Below the pieces are notes generated by a model. It was not told the DNA's origin. It saw only the letters and a program-made list of their open reading frames with translations, and did not search any database. This document shows, piece after piece, positions 53,140-64,000 of a DNA stretch of 64,000 nt (positions are counted from its first letter, which is position 1; each line of letters starts with the position of its first letter). The translations under genes and the position numbers were made by a program. This stretch comes from Alosa alosa (taxonomy: Eukaryota > Chordata > Actinopteri > Clupeiformes > Clupeidae): assembly GCF_017589495.1 (NCBI RefSeq), contig NC_063195.1, positions 26,392,098-26,456,097 of the forward strand, read 5' to 3'.

Positions 53140-53705
53140 ATGCTTTGCTGACCTCCAGCACGTTTCCCACAGCATTCAAAGCGGCTTGTGTAACACTTAA
53201 CTACTTAACATACCCTCTACCCACCCTTCTCAGGTTGAGAACTATCGCCCTGTCTTGCTTCTCCCCTTCCTATCCAAAGCTATCAAATGGGAGGTCGCCA
53301 ACAGTCTCAGAATTCCTTACACAGAATAATCTTTTTGATCCAAATAAATCTGGTTTCAAAAGTGGCCACTCAACCAAAACAGCTTTGCTCTAGCCTTAAA
53401 AGAACCCAGAGTGACAGCTTGGTCCTCATCCTGCTTAACTTATCAGTTGCCTTCGAGGTGGTTAACCAGTGCATACTTCTCTACTCTCATGCTACCTCAC
53501 AGGACACTCATTCAACGTGTCCTGGCTAGGATTTACTGTCCCCACCTCATCACATCACTTCACTTCACCACAGGGGTGCCCCAGGGCTCGGTGCTAGGGC
53601 CCGTTCTCTTTGCTATTTGCACCACCTTGCAAGTCCATGAAACCCTTCCAGTTGATCCAGAAAGTGGCGGCACACTTGGTCTTCAATCAACCCAAAAGGG
53701 CACAT

Positions 53706-54128
53706 TGTGTAAGGCCTGACTCACTGCAGCATTCTGGACAGCAACAGACACACCCACTCCAGTCTTGCATGGCTTCCCCAGAGTTTTGACACCTGTGATT
53801 GATATCCAATTAGTAGACTTGCCCTATAAAAGGACTCTGTATCTGTTGCCTCGACGTGAGGTATTGTTTGTATTAACTCTACTAAGCTGTGTCTGTTTGT
53901 GGATAATGGATATTCATTGAGATAACCTGTTTAGCCTATTTCCAGTTTTGACCTTGCCTGTTTTTTGGCTTGTTTGGATTACGTTTTTGTATTGTTCACC
54001 CTGTCTTTGGATTCCCTGTGTACTGACCTTGGCTTGTTTGTTGGATACTCTTTGGATTGTGGACTTGTTACCTTCGCTGAGTAAACAAAACCAAACTGCA
54101 CTTGAGTCTGAGACTTTAATTATTATCA
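53706..54128. mobile_element. Solo LTR with 5-bp target duplication
   Basis: 423 bp beginning TGTGTAAGGCCTGACTC and ending TTTAATTATTATCA, so it has TG…CA ends. CACAT lies directly outside on both sides (53701-53705 and 54129-54133). A TATAAAAGG box lies at about 53824. Removing the LTR and one CACAT restores continuous L2 sequence across the site. These are the hallmarks of recombination between two LTRs of one element. Confidence 0.8.
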
Positions 54129-54254
54129 CACATTACCCTAATGCTCATTGAGCTCCACTGGCTTCCTGTAGCTGTCTACATTAATTTCAAGTTGCTATAA
54201 TGCCTACAAAACAGTCTCTGGTTCTGCACCCACTTATTTGAATGCCCACAAACT

Positions 54255-55028
54255 GATCAACATCTTGGACAATGAGTGTCATCCACTCCACAGCACTATT
54301 GTTAAACAGAAGAAACTGATCAGCTGGAGACTTCGCTCACTGCCTTGCACAACAGACAGACTGAGGAAGTCATTCATCCCCAGGGCCATGCATCACTTAA
54401 GGGAAGAGGAGAAATAGACTTCTTCGCATAGTCTGTCTGCCTCTTCACCACCTTCATGTCTTGAACTGTCTGTCCACTGGCCACTTTACCATTGTCTTCT
54501 GCCTCACTGTTTGCGTGCTTTATTAGCACATATGCACAACCCCTTCCTCCATGCCACAGCCGAACTGTGACCACACTTATACCCTTCTTAATATAGTTAT
54601 TTATACATAGATATATAGACTTTATTCTTGCACTGTTGCACTGTTTGACTTACTCGTTTGACTTACTCTTTTGCACCATCACCATGACACTCATTCACAA
54701 AGAGCACCTTACCTTATGCACAGAGGACCACAGGCTCAGTCCCTGCTTCAGTCATTGCAAGTGCACCTGATTGATTAATCACCCACTATGTGGATACTGT
54801 TTTTTAGAATTGATTTAGATTAAGTTTTATTTAGTATAATTTGTATTTTAGTATATTAGTATATTCTTTATCTTCTACAGTCCTTATTGCCTAGTTGTGT
54901 TTTTTATATTATATACTTTTAATTACTTTTTCTGCTGTTAGTGAATGTGTGTGTGTGTATGTTGTCTGTATGCTACTGTGACCTTGAATTTCCCCTAGCG
55001 ATCAATAAAGTATCTATCTATCTATCTG
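54255..55028 (+). mobile_element. LINE 3' end with (TATC)n tail
   Basis: Encodes a C-terminal LINE segment (ECHPLHSTIV, SWRLRSLPCTTDRLRKSFIP) and ends GACCTTGAATTTCCCCTAGC, GATCAATAAAG, then TATCTATCTATC. That end is typical of a fish non-LTR element inserted 3' first. L2 sequence resumes directly after it. The clade was not determined. Confidence 0.7.
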
Positions 55029-55539
55029 CTATACCTCCGGATCGTTGCACTCCTCCAATGAACAAAGCCTGGCTCTGCCACCCGTATACGCTCAAGACAA
55101 TCCAAACTTTTGTCTTCTGTAGTTCCCCGTTGGTGGAATGTACTACCAGTTCCAATCAGAGCAGTGGTATCCCTCTCTATCTTCAAAAACCTCCTGAAGT
55201 CCCAACTCTTCCAAGAGCACTACAATCAACAGGCTATGCTTAATCTAGTACTTTCCCCTTGACTTAACTTTGCTTGAACTGCCGTTCTATTCTGTGAGAG
55301 TAGTACTTATTGCCACACTAACATGTCCTCCTTTCACTGTATCTTGATTGTTTCCCTTTTTATGTAAGTTGCCTTGGATACAAGCATCAGCTAAATTACT
55401 AAATTCTTGAATGATTGTTATTGTCTGACTAAACACATTCTGATTACACTACAATAACTTGCTTAAGGTACTATTTGGTAACACAGGGGCATATTTATAT
55501 ATACTTATATATTTAAATATGTGGTAAAATATTAATCAA

Positions 55540-55690
55540 ATCTATTAATCAAGTGAAGTTTATTTATATAGCACATTCCATACACAGAGGTCAATGTGCT
55601 TTAGTAAGTAAAGTAAAGATCATAATAAGGAAAAAAAACATAAAACACACAAGGTAAAATCATTTAAAAAATAAAGAATAATTAAAAGTG
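55540..55690. repeat. Fish dispersed repeat fragment
   Basis: AAGTGAAGTTTATTTATATA followed by GCACATTCCATACACAGAGG and CAATGTGCTTTA is a common teleost repeat terminus. It is short and without internal structure. The following 55700-56250 shows nothing else assigned. Confidence 0.45.
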
Positions 55691-56253
55691 CAACATAAAA
55701 GACGGTAGAATAATTATTATTACTAACCCTAGGAATAATCATTATTAGTTGTTTCTGCTGGCAATCCCAATTCACCTAACAAAACCCATATTTGTTGGGC
55801 ATTTTTAAAAATGGCCGCCATGGCCCCCAGTGACCAAATTCAAGACCCCCTTTGTGAGTTTTTCTACCAAATTTGATCCTTTTATCACAAAGTGATACAT
55901 TTTTTTGTGATTGACTGCCCCACTGTGTTAGCCTAGCCATGCCCACCTAGGCCTACTTCCGAGGAGCTGGAACATTACTCACTAGCATTTCCATCAGACC
56001 CCAAAAAGGTCAGGCCAATCAGCGACTAGAGGGGATGACGCTTTAGTTTCAAAATCGAAAGTGGCTGTGATGAACAGTATTATCAACACTTCTATTTACA
56101 GCAAAGGTAGGCCATTGTACATAAATTGTTTCCTGACTGCCAATGCTGCTGATTATCAGTTTGTAAAGTTTAGGCGAAGTAGGAAGTAACGTTAGGAATC
56201 CCTGATCAATTTGATTGGTTAGGCTGGACCAATGATTTCAAAGTTAATGCGGT

Positions 56254-56256
<3 letters not shown>

Positions 56257-56306
<50 letters not shown>
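56257..56306. repeat. (GT)n microsatellite
   Basis: About 25 GT units directly visible downstream of the second phospholipase gene. Confidence 0.9.
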
Positions 56307-56307
<1 letters not shown>

Positions 56308-56576
56308 ATCTTTCTGTGTGTGGAGCATGACCTTTGTACACCCAGCCTTCAGTAATTTAATCAACAGTTAGAATTAATATAATTAGACTATTGCTAACTA
56401 ATATGTAATATATTTGTTAGTAATAGGTTTTTGTCGGAAAACCATTGTAGATTTGAATTAAACATAATAATTATTTGTGAAAAAAGATTAGGGATGATGG
56501 TAACACTTTACTTGACAGTATCGACATAAGAGTGACATGACACTGTCATGAACACATGACACTATCATGACACATG

Positions 56577-56612
56577 AACCCTAACCCTAACTCTAATCCT
56601 AACCCTAACCCG
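56577..56612. repeat. Telomere-like (CCCTAA)n stretch
   Basis: AACCCTAACCCTAACTCTAA then TCCTAACCCTAACCC: five to six units of the vertebrate telomere repeat with two changes. It follows a dispersed repeat (about 56500-56576: GACACTGTCATGAACAC…ATCATGACACATG) and ends 16 bases past the stop codon of the second phospholipase gene, so it would be in its 3' UTR. Confidence 0.75.
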
Positions 56613-56627
56613 TGCGTGTGTTTGTTC

Positions 56628-59600
56628 TCAATGTTTGGCCTTGCGTCTCTCTGCTGCTTTTCGGATCTCTTTCAGGATGCCGTCTCTGTTCACATTTTCT
56701 GCAGCCAGATCTGCCAGGTGGTCAATCTTCTTTTTGCCCCTGTAGGTCATCTGAAAGGTGGCGTATTCCCTCCAATCCTGTTTGATGGTGGCCTCATCTG
56801 GAGAGGTAACGTGGCAAAAGAAGAGTGGCAACAGAGTATTAGAAGAAAAGATAATGGCGAAATAGTAGGTTGTTGTCATGAGAAAAGATAAAAAAAAATA
56901 ATCAATAGATCAAATGTGGGGAAGGTGAAAAGAGGAGAGATAGAGAGATGTTTGTGCTTGACTCACCTTTGCCATTCTTAATGTTGAAGAGGGGGATGTG
57001 GATCACCGTTGGCTTCCCTTCTTCCTCAAAAACATAGAAGGACTTTGGACAGTCAGACTCAGGGTTCAGAGCCTTAAAGTCTATGTCGGGAAAGGCTCTT
57101 TGGTTGGCGGCTGCATAATGCCAGGCTCCCTCTAATGACTGCACACACACATTACATTATATTACATTTGACACTTTTTAACCAAAGCGACTTCAAACAA
57201 TGGAAGCAATTAAGGTAGAGTGTGATAAGGACAAGTTAGTGCTGCAGTAAGTGAAACTTCAAACGTCAGTTCTAGTCAGGTGGTATACATGCTAGAATTA
57301 GCAAGTCTAGTTATGGGTAGTGCTACAAGAGGAGAGACTCTCTGAAGAGCTGGGTCTTCACATACAACCTTCCCAGCACACATTAAGTGCAATACATTAT
57401 AACAGTGTAGTGGGGAGGTTTGCACAATGAGATGACTTGGCTGAAAATTTGAACGAGTACAACTCAGTCCACCGCCCCTTCCTGTGCTACAGAGGAGCCT
57501 ATCAGCTGCGTGTGCGCGAGCAGTGATTGACAGTCCGTTGGGGCATCGTTGGTGTTAAATATTCTATATTCTAATTTCATTAAGACATTTTATATTGTGG
57601 AGAAGTTTCCAACTACAGCTTTGAGCATATCAATATGCCAAAATGGTTATGTGTGTCCACTGTATTTAGATGCTTGTTTGGAGTTGCATGTAGGGAGCAT
57701 GTTTTACCTTAAAAGGAGCATCCTCACTGAAGTCAAAGGACACTATGATGTCCACATCCCTCGCCTCTCTCAGCACGGATGGATACGGAGAGTTCAGGAA
57801 GAGCCCAGCATCTATCAGGTGCATTGTGTCCTCCTTGCACATTTCCTCAGGAACCTTGGGCTCTACACATAACCAAAATACATTGCAGTAAGGACACCAA
57901 TGTTGATACAGAAAGATGTTTACATGACCTCTTTCGAAAACCTTTCACTGATATGATTCAGTGCAGAGGACTATTACCGTTGATTTGGTAGAGGAAATTG
58001 GCCACGTTTCCAGATTGCCATTCATTGAATAATGGCAAGATGTGTTTAATGACCCACCACACTGAAAAGGAAATATTTAATCAGGGTCAGTGTTGGCAGT
58101 ATCCTTATATCTCTCTACCTTTGAAAAGAGATTTTTTTTTCTTTCAAAATCAACACACAACTTTCACAACCAAAGAAATCCTTGTATCTCAAAGAGGTTG
58201 CCTACTAGTGCTAATGGTTGATACTGAACTGAGTTCTTACCATCAGTTAGTTTGTTATTAAGATTGTTCAACTCCTGGCCCCACTCCTCTGCTGATCCTA
58301 TGAGTTCTTCAAAGATATTCTCCATGTGCTGTTTCCTCTTCTGGTCATCCATGTCTGTCCACATCTCATGATCCAGTTCAAGGAGTGTGGTGCTGAATTT
58401 TCCATAGTCCTCTAGATGGCAGAAGTTACCCGTCTAATTTCAGAGCATATATTATGCAATGCAAAGATGTCAATGCTCTTTCACAAATTATTTTTTTCTG
58501 TTTGCTGTGCAGGGTTTTTGTGTAGGGTTCATTATTAGTGGCTCATAATGAATAAATACAATTGATTTGAAATAGAAATTGAAGTGTCACCTTGTAACAC
58601 TAAAAACATTGAGACCCCATGCAGTGAAGAACTTTTCCTTATTGGTGTTTTGAAATGTTAGCATATGAGGAATATATAAAATCCACTGGTCTTACCTCCG
58701 AGAACAGATTTCAACTTGGCCAACACTGTGTGGCAATGATCCATGTTATGGTGACATTCCACCAATTCAACCAGTGCCATCACAATCTTAAGCACACCTA
58801 TGAATAAAAACATTACAAAACAAAAACCTTACATCCAGCCATCTTATGAATATGTTAACATAGACCAGTGGTTCTTAAACTTTTTGTCTGACAACCCCAC
58901 AAAAAACATGGGCCAAGTCTTGCGACCTCCTTCTCTCTAACCGGCGGAATTTGGTTTCGAAATGTTGTGAGATGGACATTGGAAGCAGAGGCAGAAAATG
59001 TCTTCTCTCATAGATAGGCTATGTCAACACCAAAGCCATTATGTCAATGGCAGCCTTTGACTAAAAAAATCTTTAATCCAGACCATGCAATTCATGACCC
59101 CCCTTCAATATGTTTGGCGACCCCCAGTTTAAGAACCACCAACTGATTCTATGCTTCCTATGGGATGTGCATTTTTAGGCTTTTCCCCTGAAATTGCACT
59201 GTGACTACTTCAGAGGTCTATTTTGGCCTACCATCAAATGCTTGACCTCTTTATTAAGCTGTAGTTTCTTAGGGAACAATCAGAATAATCGTGTGAAGTA
59301 CTGGCACAGAGTTGTAGAATCAGTATAGAATCAAAAATGAGTGCACCATGTCTTGTGAAGAAAAAGTAGATCAGTATAGAATAAAAAAATGAGTGCTTTA
59401 GACCACCATTTGCCAATGTATGCTCATGCATTTTGTAAAATGGCCTATAGAAACTTCCCATAGGACTTTTGGTTACCCAAAATGCATACTGGCCATAAAA
59501 GCCTTACTGTGTGGCAACCTCTTGGTGTAGAAGCATAATCCTGGTCTCAAATGAAAGGTAACATTCAAAGTTCCCTGTAGACTATTTGGATTGTATGTCA

Positions 59601-62600
59601 GAGGTTCTGATATAGACTACGACTACACAAAATATGGAATAATTACATTAAAGTATCTATTTTTGCATTTTCTCTGTTGGTTCAGTGAGTGTGTATAAGA
59701 TGGACTATACATCTGCACAACTAATATTGGATGAAATAACATGCATATTCAATTTCTATGGATTCCTGTGAATATTTCAAGACCCAATATGCTGCATCTA
59801 CTTATTGCTAAGGATACACCCTGCAACTAGAAGGTGGGGAAGCACCAAAAGGCAGAGGAGGGGGAAGAGGGCATTTTTGATTCAATTTAATTGAGACATA
59901 GCCAGATTAATCTGACAATGTAAAGCACTATACAGATTGTACAGGATAAACGTTGTCATATATGGATTCCCAAGAACCTAAGCTTTCAAATGGTGTATAA
60001 CATTACTATGCTACATAGCAATATGGTGCATACAATTGATTTAGAAATGTTAGGGGGAAGTGGGAGAAGGGGGTAGGTGTGCCGTGGAAGGCACACTGTC
60101 TTATAACAGGACTCTGTCAAATCCAGTGTGCTGGCATCAGAAAGCATTTGAACAGTCTTCATACCTGACAGTGGGGCTGCTTCACCTTGCGACCCTGTCC
60201 AAACATAAGCAGATAGTAAGATCATGGGCCCTAGTTTGTTTGGAGGGCAAAGTGCAAAGTCTGTGGAGCCTGGGTGTCATTGCAAGATATTTTTTGTCGA
60301 GAGAATGTGTGCTCATTTTACTAAATTGTGATCTGAATTTACTAGCGCGCACAATTTAGTATATTGTGTGCTCCTTTTACACCATAGTTTGCTCATGTGG
60401 TCTCTTTTCACTAGATTGTGCGCTCAATTATGTAAATCTTACGTTTAACTAAATCATGTACACATTTTATTAAAGGCACACTATGCAGGTTTTTTAGCTT
60501 AATATGCAAGTTTTTTAGCTTAAATTACCTTCATTTACCAGCTTCAGAGTCATTGGAATGGTTATATGACTTTTTTCGGGTTGAATGGTGGCCGTCTCGC
60601 CTCCCCCTAGCGCCTGTGAGCGGAAAAACCACCCTTGCAACTGTGGGCCGGCGGGCCGACGGCCTCAGTGTCAGGAAGTATAACGAGTGTAACGAATTGC
60701 TTTACTGCATTCAAATCAAGGCCGTAGTCATGATGTCAACATTGGGAGGGACCAATTCTGTGGTGGGGTCTGAGGGACCCCCAAACAGAATTTCAATACA
60801 TCTCCTACCATGGAAAAAATATTATTAAAAATCACAAACAAGTCGTTAGTTAAGTAAGTCAATTATTCCAAACTTTTGACGGACATAGGCATGGCATGGA
60901 TGGATTATGAACCCCTGGGCAAAGATGCCCCCCCTGGTCCTGAGGCATTCTCCCACGGAAGATTTTTTATTTGTAAAAAAATGACCCTTTAAATGATGAC
61001 TTCTGGTGAGTTTTGTGAAAAGAGAAGGTTGGAGAAGAAGCAACTTGACACAGAGGCTTGGGCATCAGGGCCCCCTGAGCTCTTGGGCCCAGTAAGCCAA
61101 TTCAGTAATCCATCCCTGGACCTGTGGTATGACTCCATTTGTCTTCAAAATGTATACTTTAAAAGAAATTACAAACTAGAGTTTCTTTGTTAACCTCTAT
61201 ATTACACAGAATGTGGTTATTTTACTTATTACTTACACCTGAAGATTTTTTTTTAAACTAAGGCTTAGACTCATAGGTTTGGACCTATAACCTAATAAGA
61301 TTTTGTCTTTTAATTTAGATTTTATTATGCTGGCGGCTAATCACACAATTTTAATGTAGTTTGAAAGAGACAGGATTCAGGAATAGGCTACTAAGACAGG
61401 CCCCTTTTCTGTTTGACTCACGTTACCCCCTGCATTAGGCTATAGACTGGCTTCTGACTGAAATGACGTTTTGTGCCAACATAGAAACACTAGGCCTACT
61501 ACAGCCTTTAATTGGTGAATGGAGGTGCAAATTCCTTTCTTTGGTTATTGTCCGCGATTCACATTAACTGTAGGCTATCACCGCCAGTGCATTACATTTG
61601 ATTCCTACGCTTTTGCCTGCATGGATGCTTGTGATTGAGTCGCGATCTAAATAATATGCAAGATGCAACAACCATTTCTAAGAGGCCTATAAACGGTAAT
61701 GTCTGGCATTAATACTAGCATATGAATGCATTATTTATGTTGAAAGACGTGAAAGAAATTAATGACACAGACTTGCACAAATTCATCATTTAAAATAAAA
61801 TGTTTCACTTTCGCTATCATTGCGAGAATAGGCTAGCCTGGCGAGCCAGACCCACATTAAAATGTAATTTGCTGCCACTAGGGGCAATGTGAAAAATGTT
61901 TCAAAGTTCCCTTTGAGTCTGATCGGCTCCAAAAATGTATGGGATTTCCTTAGCCTGTGCTACACCTTTCCAACAAGTTTGTGAAAATTGTACCGGTAGC
62001 TTTTGCGATATTGTTGACAGCCCTACCTCACCGCAGTAGGGTGCAGTAAATGGAAGCTTTTGATAGCGCACGCCACTAATGAAAAACGGAAAACCACCAG
62101 GACAAACCACTCAGGGGTGTAGGCTACTCTGGAACCATCACTAGGTCACTAATTTGTGCCTTATTTACGTCTGATTACATTTCAGATGCGTGTAGGTTTC
62201 CTGTAGGTCTAGTCTAGCGCTTTTTTCTTTCTTTATTTTTCCGTATATTGGGGGGGACATTTTGGTCATATTTGAATATTGGGGGGGACACGTCCCCCTC
62301 AATGTCTATGGTGACTACGGCCCTGATTCAAATACACATACACGCCAGGCACCGGCTAGAAAAAGGTAGCGATGGAGTTTCTCAGACATTCGTCATGACA
62401 GAGCAAGCGAAAATAAGCAAAAACCGAAAAAAAGGGTAAGGAAATTGCCAATACTGCATAGTTTACCTTTAAATGATGCGCTCAGTTTACAAAAATCAAA
62501 ATTATTGCACAATTTAGTAAAATGAGAGCACGATAGCAAAAATGACAGCACATTTTCTGGATATACACAACAAAAACATCTTGCCTTGACACCTCCGGGG

Positions 62601-62820
62601 TCCTGTAAAAGTGTGTCAGCAAGCAAATTTCTCGTGAATAGCAGAGTGAAGATCACCATACGCACTTGGCAAAAGTGATTTTTTGATCCAATCCAGGATG
62701 TGTTTCTGGTTTTGCTTCTCATCTCCAAAAACATTTCCACAAATCCCTGCAAAAACACACCCTCTGGACTTTAAAATGTTTTTGTGTGTGTGTCTGTGTT
62801 TGTTTGCGTGCGTGCGCATG

Positions 62821-62871
<51 letters not shown>

Positions 62872-64000
62872 TCTGACATGATATAATGAAGTATGTGGAA
62901 AAATACCTTGCAGTTGAACCATGTCCATTGGCTTCCTCTTAAGAGAGTATTTTACACGTCCTCCCTCAAAGTCCTGTTTCAGCAGGGATGTCTTAACAAA
63001 AGCCCCAGGTTCCGTGAACCCAGCCTCATGGGGACTCAACTCAAACCACAACTCTGCAGAGGAAGTGTTTTTCACTCTCAAGTCACAAGCATCCGCAATC
63101 AATGTCTAGTTTCCTTTGCCCATGGCCAGGGTCACAAAAGACATGCAGTTTCAGTTCATTATTTAAACACGGACAAGGAATTTCCCAAATTTAAGACATA
63201 TGCTTCCATACCTTTACTGTGTCAAAGATATGTTACTATTAACATATACTAATATGATGCAGTTTTTGTCTAGTGATAACAACTAACGGAAATGCTCCCT
63301 TTAAGGAGGAGTAATACTGTATAGTATACTGTAGCAGACCTTATAGCATATGATATGTGATTTGACTGTTACTAACTATGGGTTCCACTTGATAATGTCC
63401 TCAACATAGTTTTAAATATCAGTTGATTCAGTAAATTCCACATGGTATATGAATTATATGCATAGAATGATTCTGGAATTACTGGGAAAAAAACTGAGAG
63501 AAAAAGCACTCCTTCAAGGTGTAGAATTCTGGGGTATTCTCACTGTATTCTGATGTGTTAATATGTTGGACATTGCACAACAAAACCTGTAGGCCTATTA
63601 TTCTTTGATACCTTTCCTTTTCGCTTTGTCCTTGTCAAAGAATGCCCGGTCTATAGCACTGTAGAGTGGGTATGGATTGGCACCATCTCGGTCTCTGGAT
63701 CCCTCATCAGACAGGGTCCTTGTCTCCAGCTGATGTGTCACAAACAAACACAGTTATATTGCCTATTTAAATGGATAGATGCATTGCATTCATTCATTCA
63801 TCCAACCATTCAGTTATTCACTCACTCACCGGTACACCTTTGATAACACAAGTCATCACTCCCCAGGCATCAGAGAGGGATAGATCCCCTTCCTCGTATC
63901 TCTTCCTGAGCCACTGCACACCTTCGGAAAAATCCATGTCTTCCCCCTCAGATATGCTCTTCAGGACACTGCTGGTGGTGACCTTCGCGTTTTTCGACCA
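56628..64000 (-). CDS. pla2g4c: Cytosolic phospholipase A2 gamma-like, second copy (3' part)
   Basis: Tandem paralogue of the gene at 18.4-46.6 kb. Exons 5' to 3': 63830-64000 (cut by the window), 63612-63729, 62907-63053, 62666-62746, 58696-58797, 58241-58411, 57978-58061, 57708-57862, 56967-57138, 56628-56797. They join in phase to 456 residues ending ERRKAKH. Landmarks: DAWGVMTCVIKG, LSPHEAGFTEPGAFVKTSLL, HLIDAGLFLNSPYP (with the conserved catalytic Asp) and HLADLAAENV. The Ser nucleophile exon lies outside. The 24-bp exon of copy 1 has no visible counterpart; skipping it keeps phase. No CAAX box. Introns are mostly shorter than in copy 1 except the 3.9 kb one at 58.8-62.7 kb. Confidence 0.85.
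57708..57862 (-). CDS. pla2g4c: pla2g4c-like gene 2, exon with catalytic Asp
   Basis: EPKVPEEMCKEDTMHLIDAG, LFLNSPYPSVLR, DIIVSFDFSEDAPFK. The Asp of HLIDAGL is retained. Same 155-bp length and phases as in copy 1; acceptor ATGTGTAG, donor GTAAAA. Confidence 0.88.
58863..59140. mobile_element. hAT-type MITE
   Basis: CAGTGGTTCTTAAACTTTTT at the left and CCCAGTTTAAGAACCACC at the right are inverted ends typical of Charlie-like hAT elements. Internally TGCGACC and GGCGACCCCC motifs are inverted. Non-coding; lies in an intron of gene 2. Confidence 0.7.
59400..59745. repeat. Dispersed repeat, inverted copy of 35875-36240
   Basis: CAAAATGCATACTGGC, TCAAATGAAAGGTAACATTC, TTGGATTGTATGTC, GAGGTTCTGATAT and GATGGACTATA…CTGCACAACTAATATTGGAT all recur as reverse complements near 35875-36240, at moderate identity. 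No coding potential. Confidence 0.6.
60222..62562. mobile_element. Nested inverted-repeat elements in gene 2 intron
   Basis: Inner element: AGGCACACTATGCAGG at about 60475 and CTGCATAGTTTACCT at about 62468, flanked by TTAA on both sides, about 2 kb, suggesting piggyBac-type mobilisation. Outer element: TGCTCATTTTACTAAATTGTG near 60308 inverted against CACAATTTAGTAAAATGAGAGC near 62508. No transposase frame. The interior also carries a fragment TAGCCTGGCGAGCCAGACCC near 61845, a further MITE end. Confidence 0.55.
62824..62868. repeat. (GT)n microsatellite
   Basis: About 22 GT units in the intron between the 147-bp and 81-bp exons of gene 2. Confidence 0.9.
63830..64000 (-). CDS. pla2g4c: pla2g4c-like gene 2, exon at the window edge (partial)
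   Basis: Reads WSKNAKVTTSSVLKSISEGE, DMDFSEGVQWLRKRYEEGDL, SLSDAWGVMTCVIKGVP with donor GTGAGT. It corresponds to the fourth coding exon of copy 1; its 5' part and all upstream exons are outside the window. Confidence 0.85.

Larger units (their letters stand above)
53140..55410 (+). mobile_element. L2-like LINE relic with two nested insertions
   Basis: Landmarks: FPTAFKAA, VSEFLTQNNLFDPNKSGFKS, SGHSTKTALL, GVPQGSVLGPVLFAI near 53575, then LIELHWLPVAVYINFKLL near 54146, and the 3' end TAAGTTGCCTTGGATACAAG near 55365. It is interrupted at 53706-54128 by a solo LTR and at about 54255-55028 by another LINE tail. It is the same family as the LINE at the start of the window. Confidence 0.8.

Noticed and set aside
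52928..53179. 83-codon minus-strand frame with a hydrophobic stretch
   Set aside because: No homologue recognised, no splice or poly(A) context, and it overlaps the start of an L2 relic.

Overview
The window looks like nuclear DNA of a bony (teleost) fish. Genes have short exons with GT/AG introns. The spacers are dense in fish-type repeats: L2-like and L1-like LINEs, a Ty3/gypsy element, piggyBac, hAT, Tc1 and CACTA-like remnants, many small inverted-repeat elements (MITEs), a tRNA-headed SINE and (CA)n runs. Assignment below teleost is not possible from sequence alone. No bacterial, organellar or CRISPR feature was seen.

Layout. 1-5.45 kb: an old L2-like LINE split by a 3.4 kb nested insertion that holds a piggyBac-derived transposase relic and a 5'-truncated L1 end. 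5.5-13.0 kb (+): the last eight coding exons and 3' UTR of a CCDC88/girdin-family gene; its upstream exons lie outside the window. 13-18.3 kb: AT-rich spacer with a duplicated ~1.9 kb transposon and a THAP-domain fragment in an inverted duplication. 18.4-46.6 kb (-): a complete cytosolic phospholipase A2 gene of the pla2g4c (gamma) type. I reconstruct 14 coding exons with compatible splice phases, 634 codons including the stop. Its introns carry most of the mobile DNA: a defective Ty3/gypsy element and a 622 bp near-perfect inverted repeat in intron 3, a CACTA-like element in the first coding intron, and nested MITEs in the last intron. 46.9-56.5 kb: intergenic, with a ~2.6 kb piggyBac-like element, two L2 LINE relics, a solo LTR with target duplication and another LINE tail. 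56.6-64.0 kb (-): a second, tandem pla2g4c-like gene, 3' part only; it continues beyond the right edge.

How the genes relate. The two phospholipase genes share exon sizes (102, 171, 84 and 155 bp exons match exactly) and orientation, so they are a tandem duplication. Both keep the conserved Asp exon; the Arg and Ser motifs are visible only in the first copy. Girdin-family proteins are cytoskeletal and signalling scaffolds, and nothing in the sequence links that gene functionally to the phospholipases.

No clearly new multi-gene system was found. The most unusual items are the long inverted repeat with rearranged fragments of itself and of an LTR, the in-frame proline-rich extension of a girdin exon, the apparent absence of the girdin G-alpha-binding motif, and the hydrophobic C-terminal extension of the first phospholipase copy. 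All coordinates, splice sites and similarities were read by eye, without alignment software.
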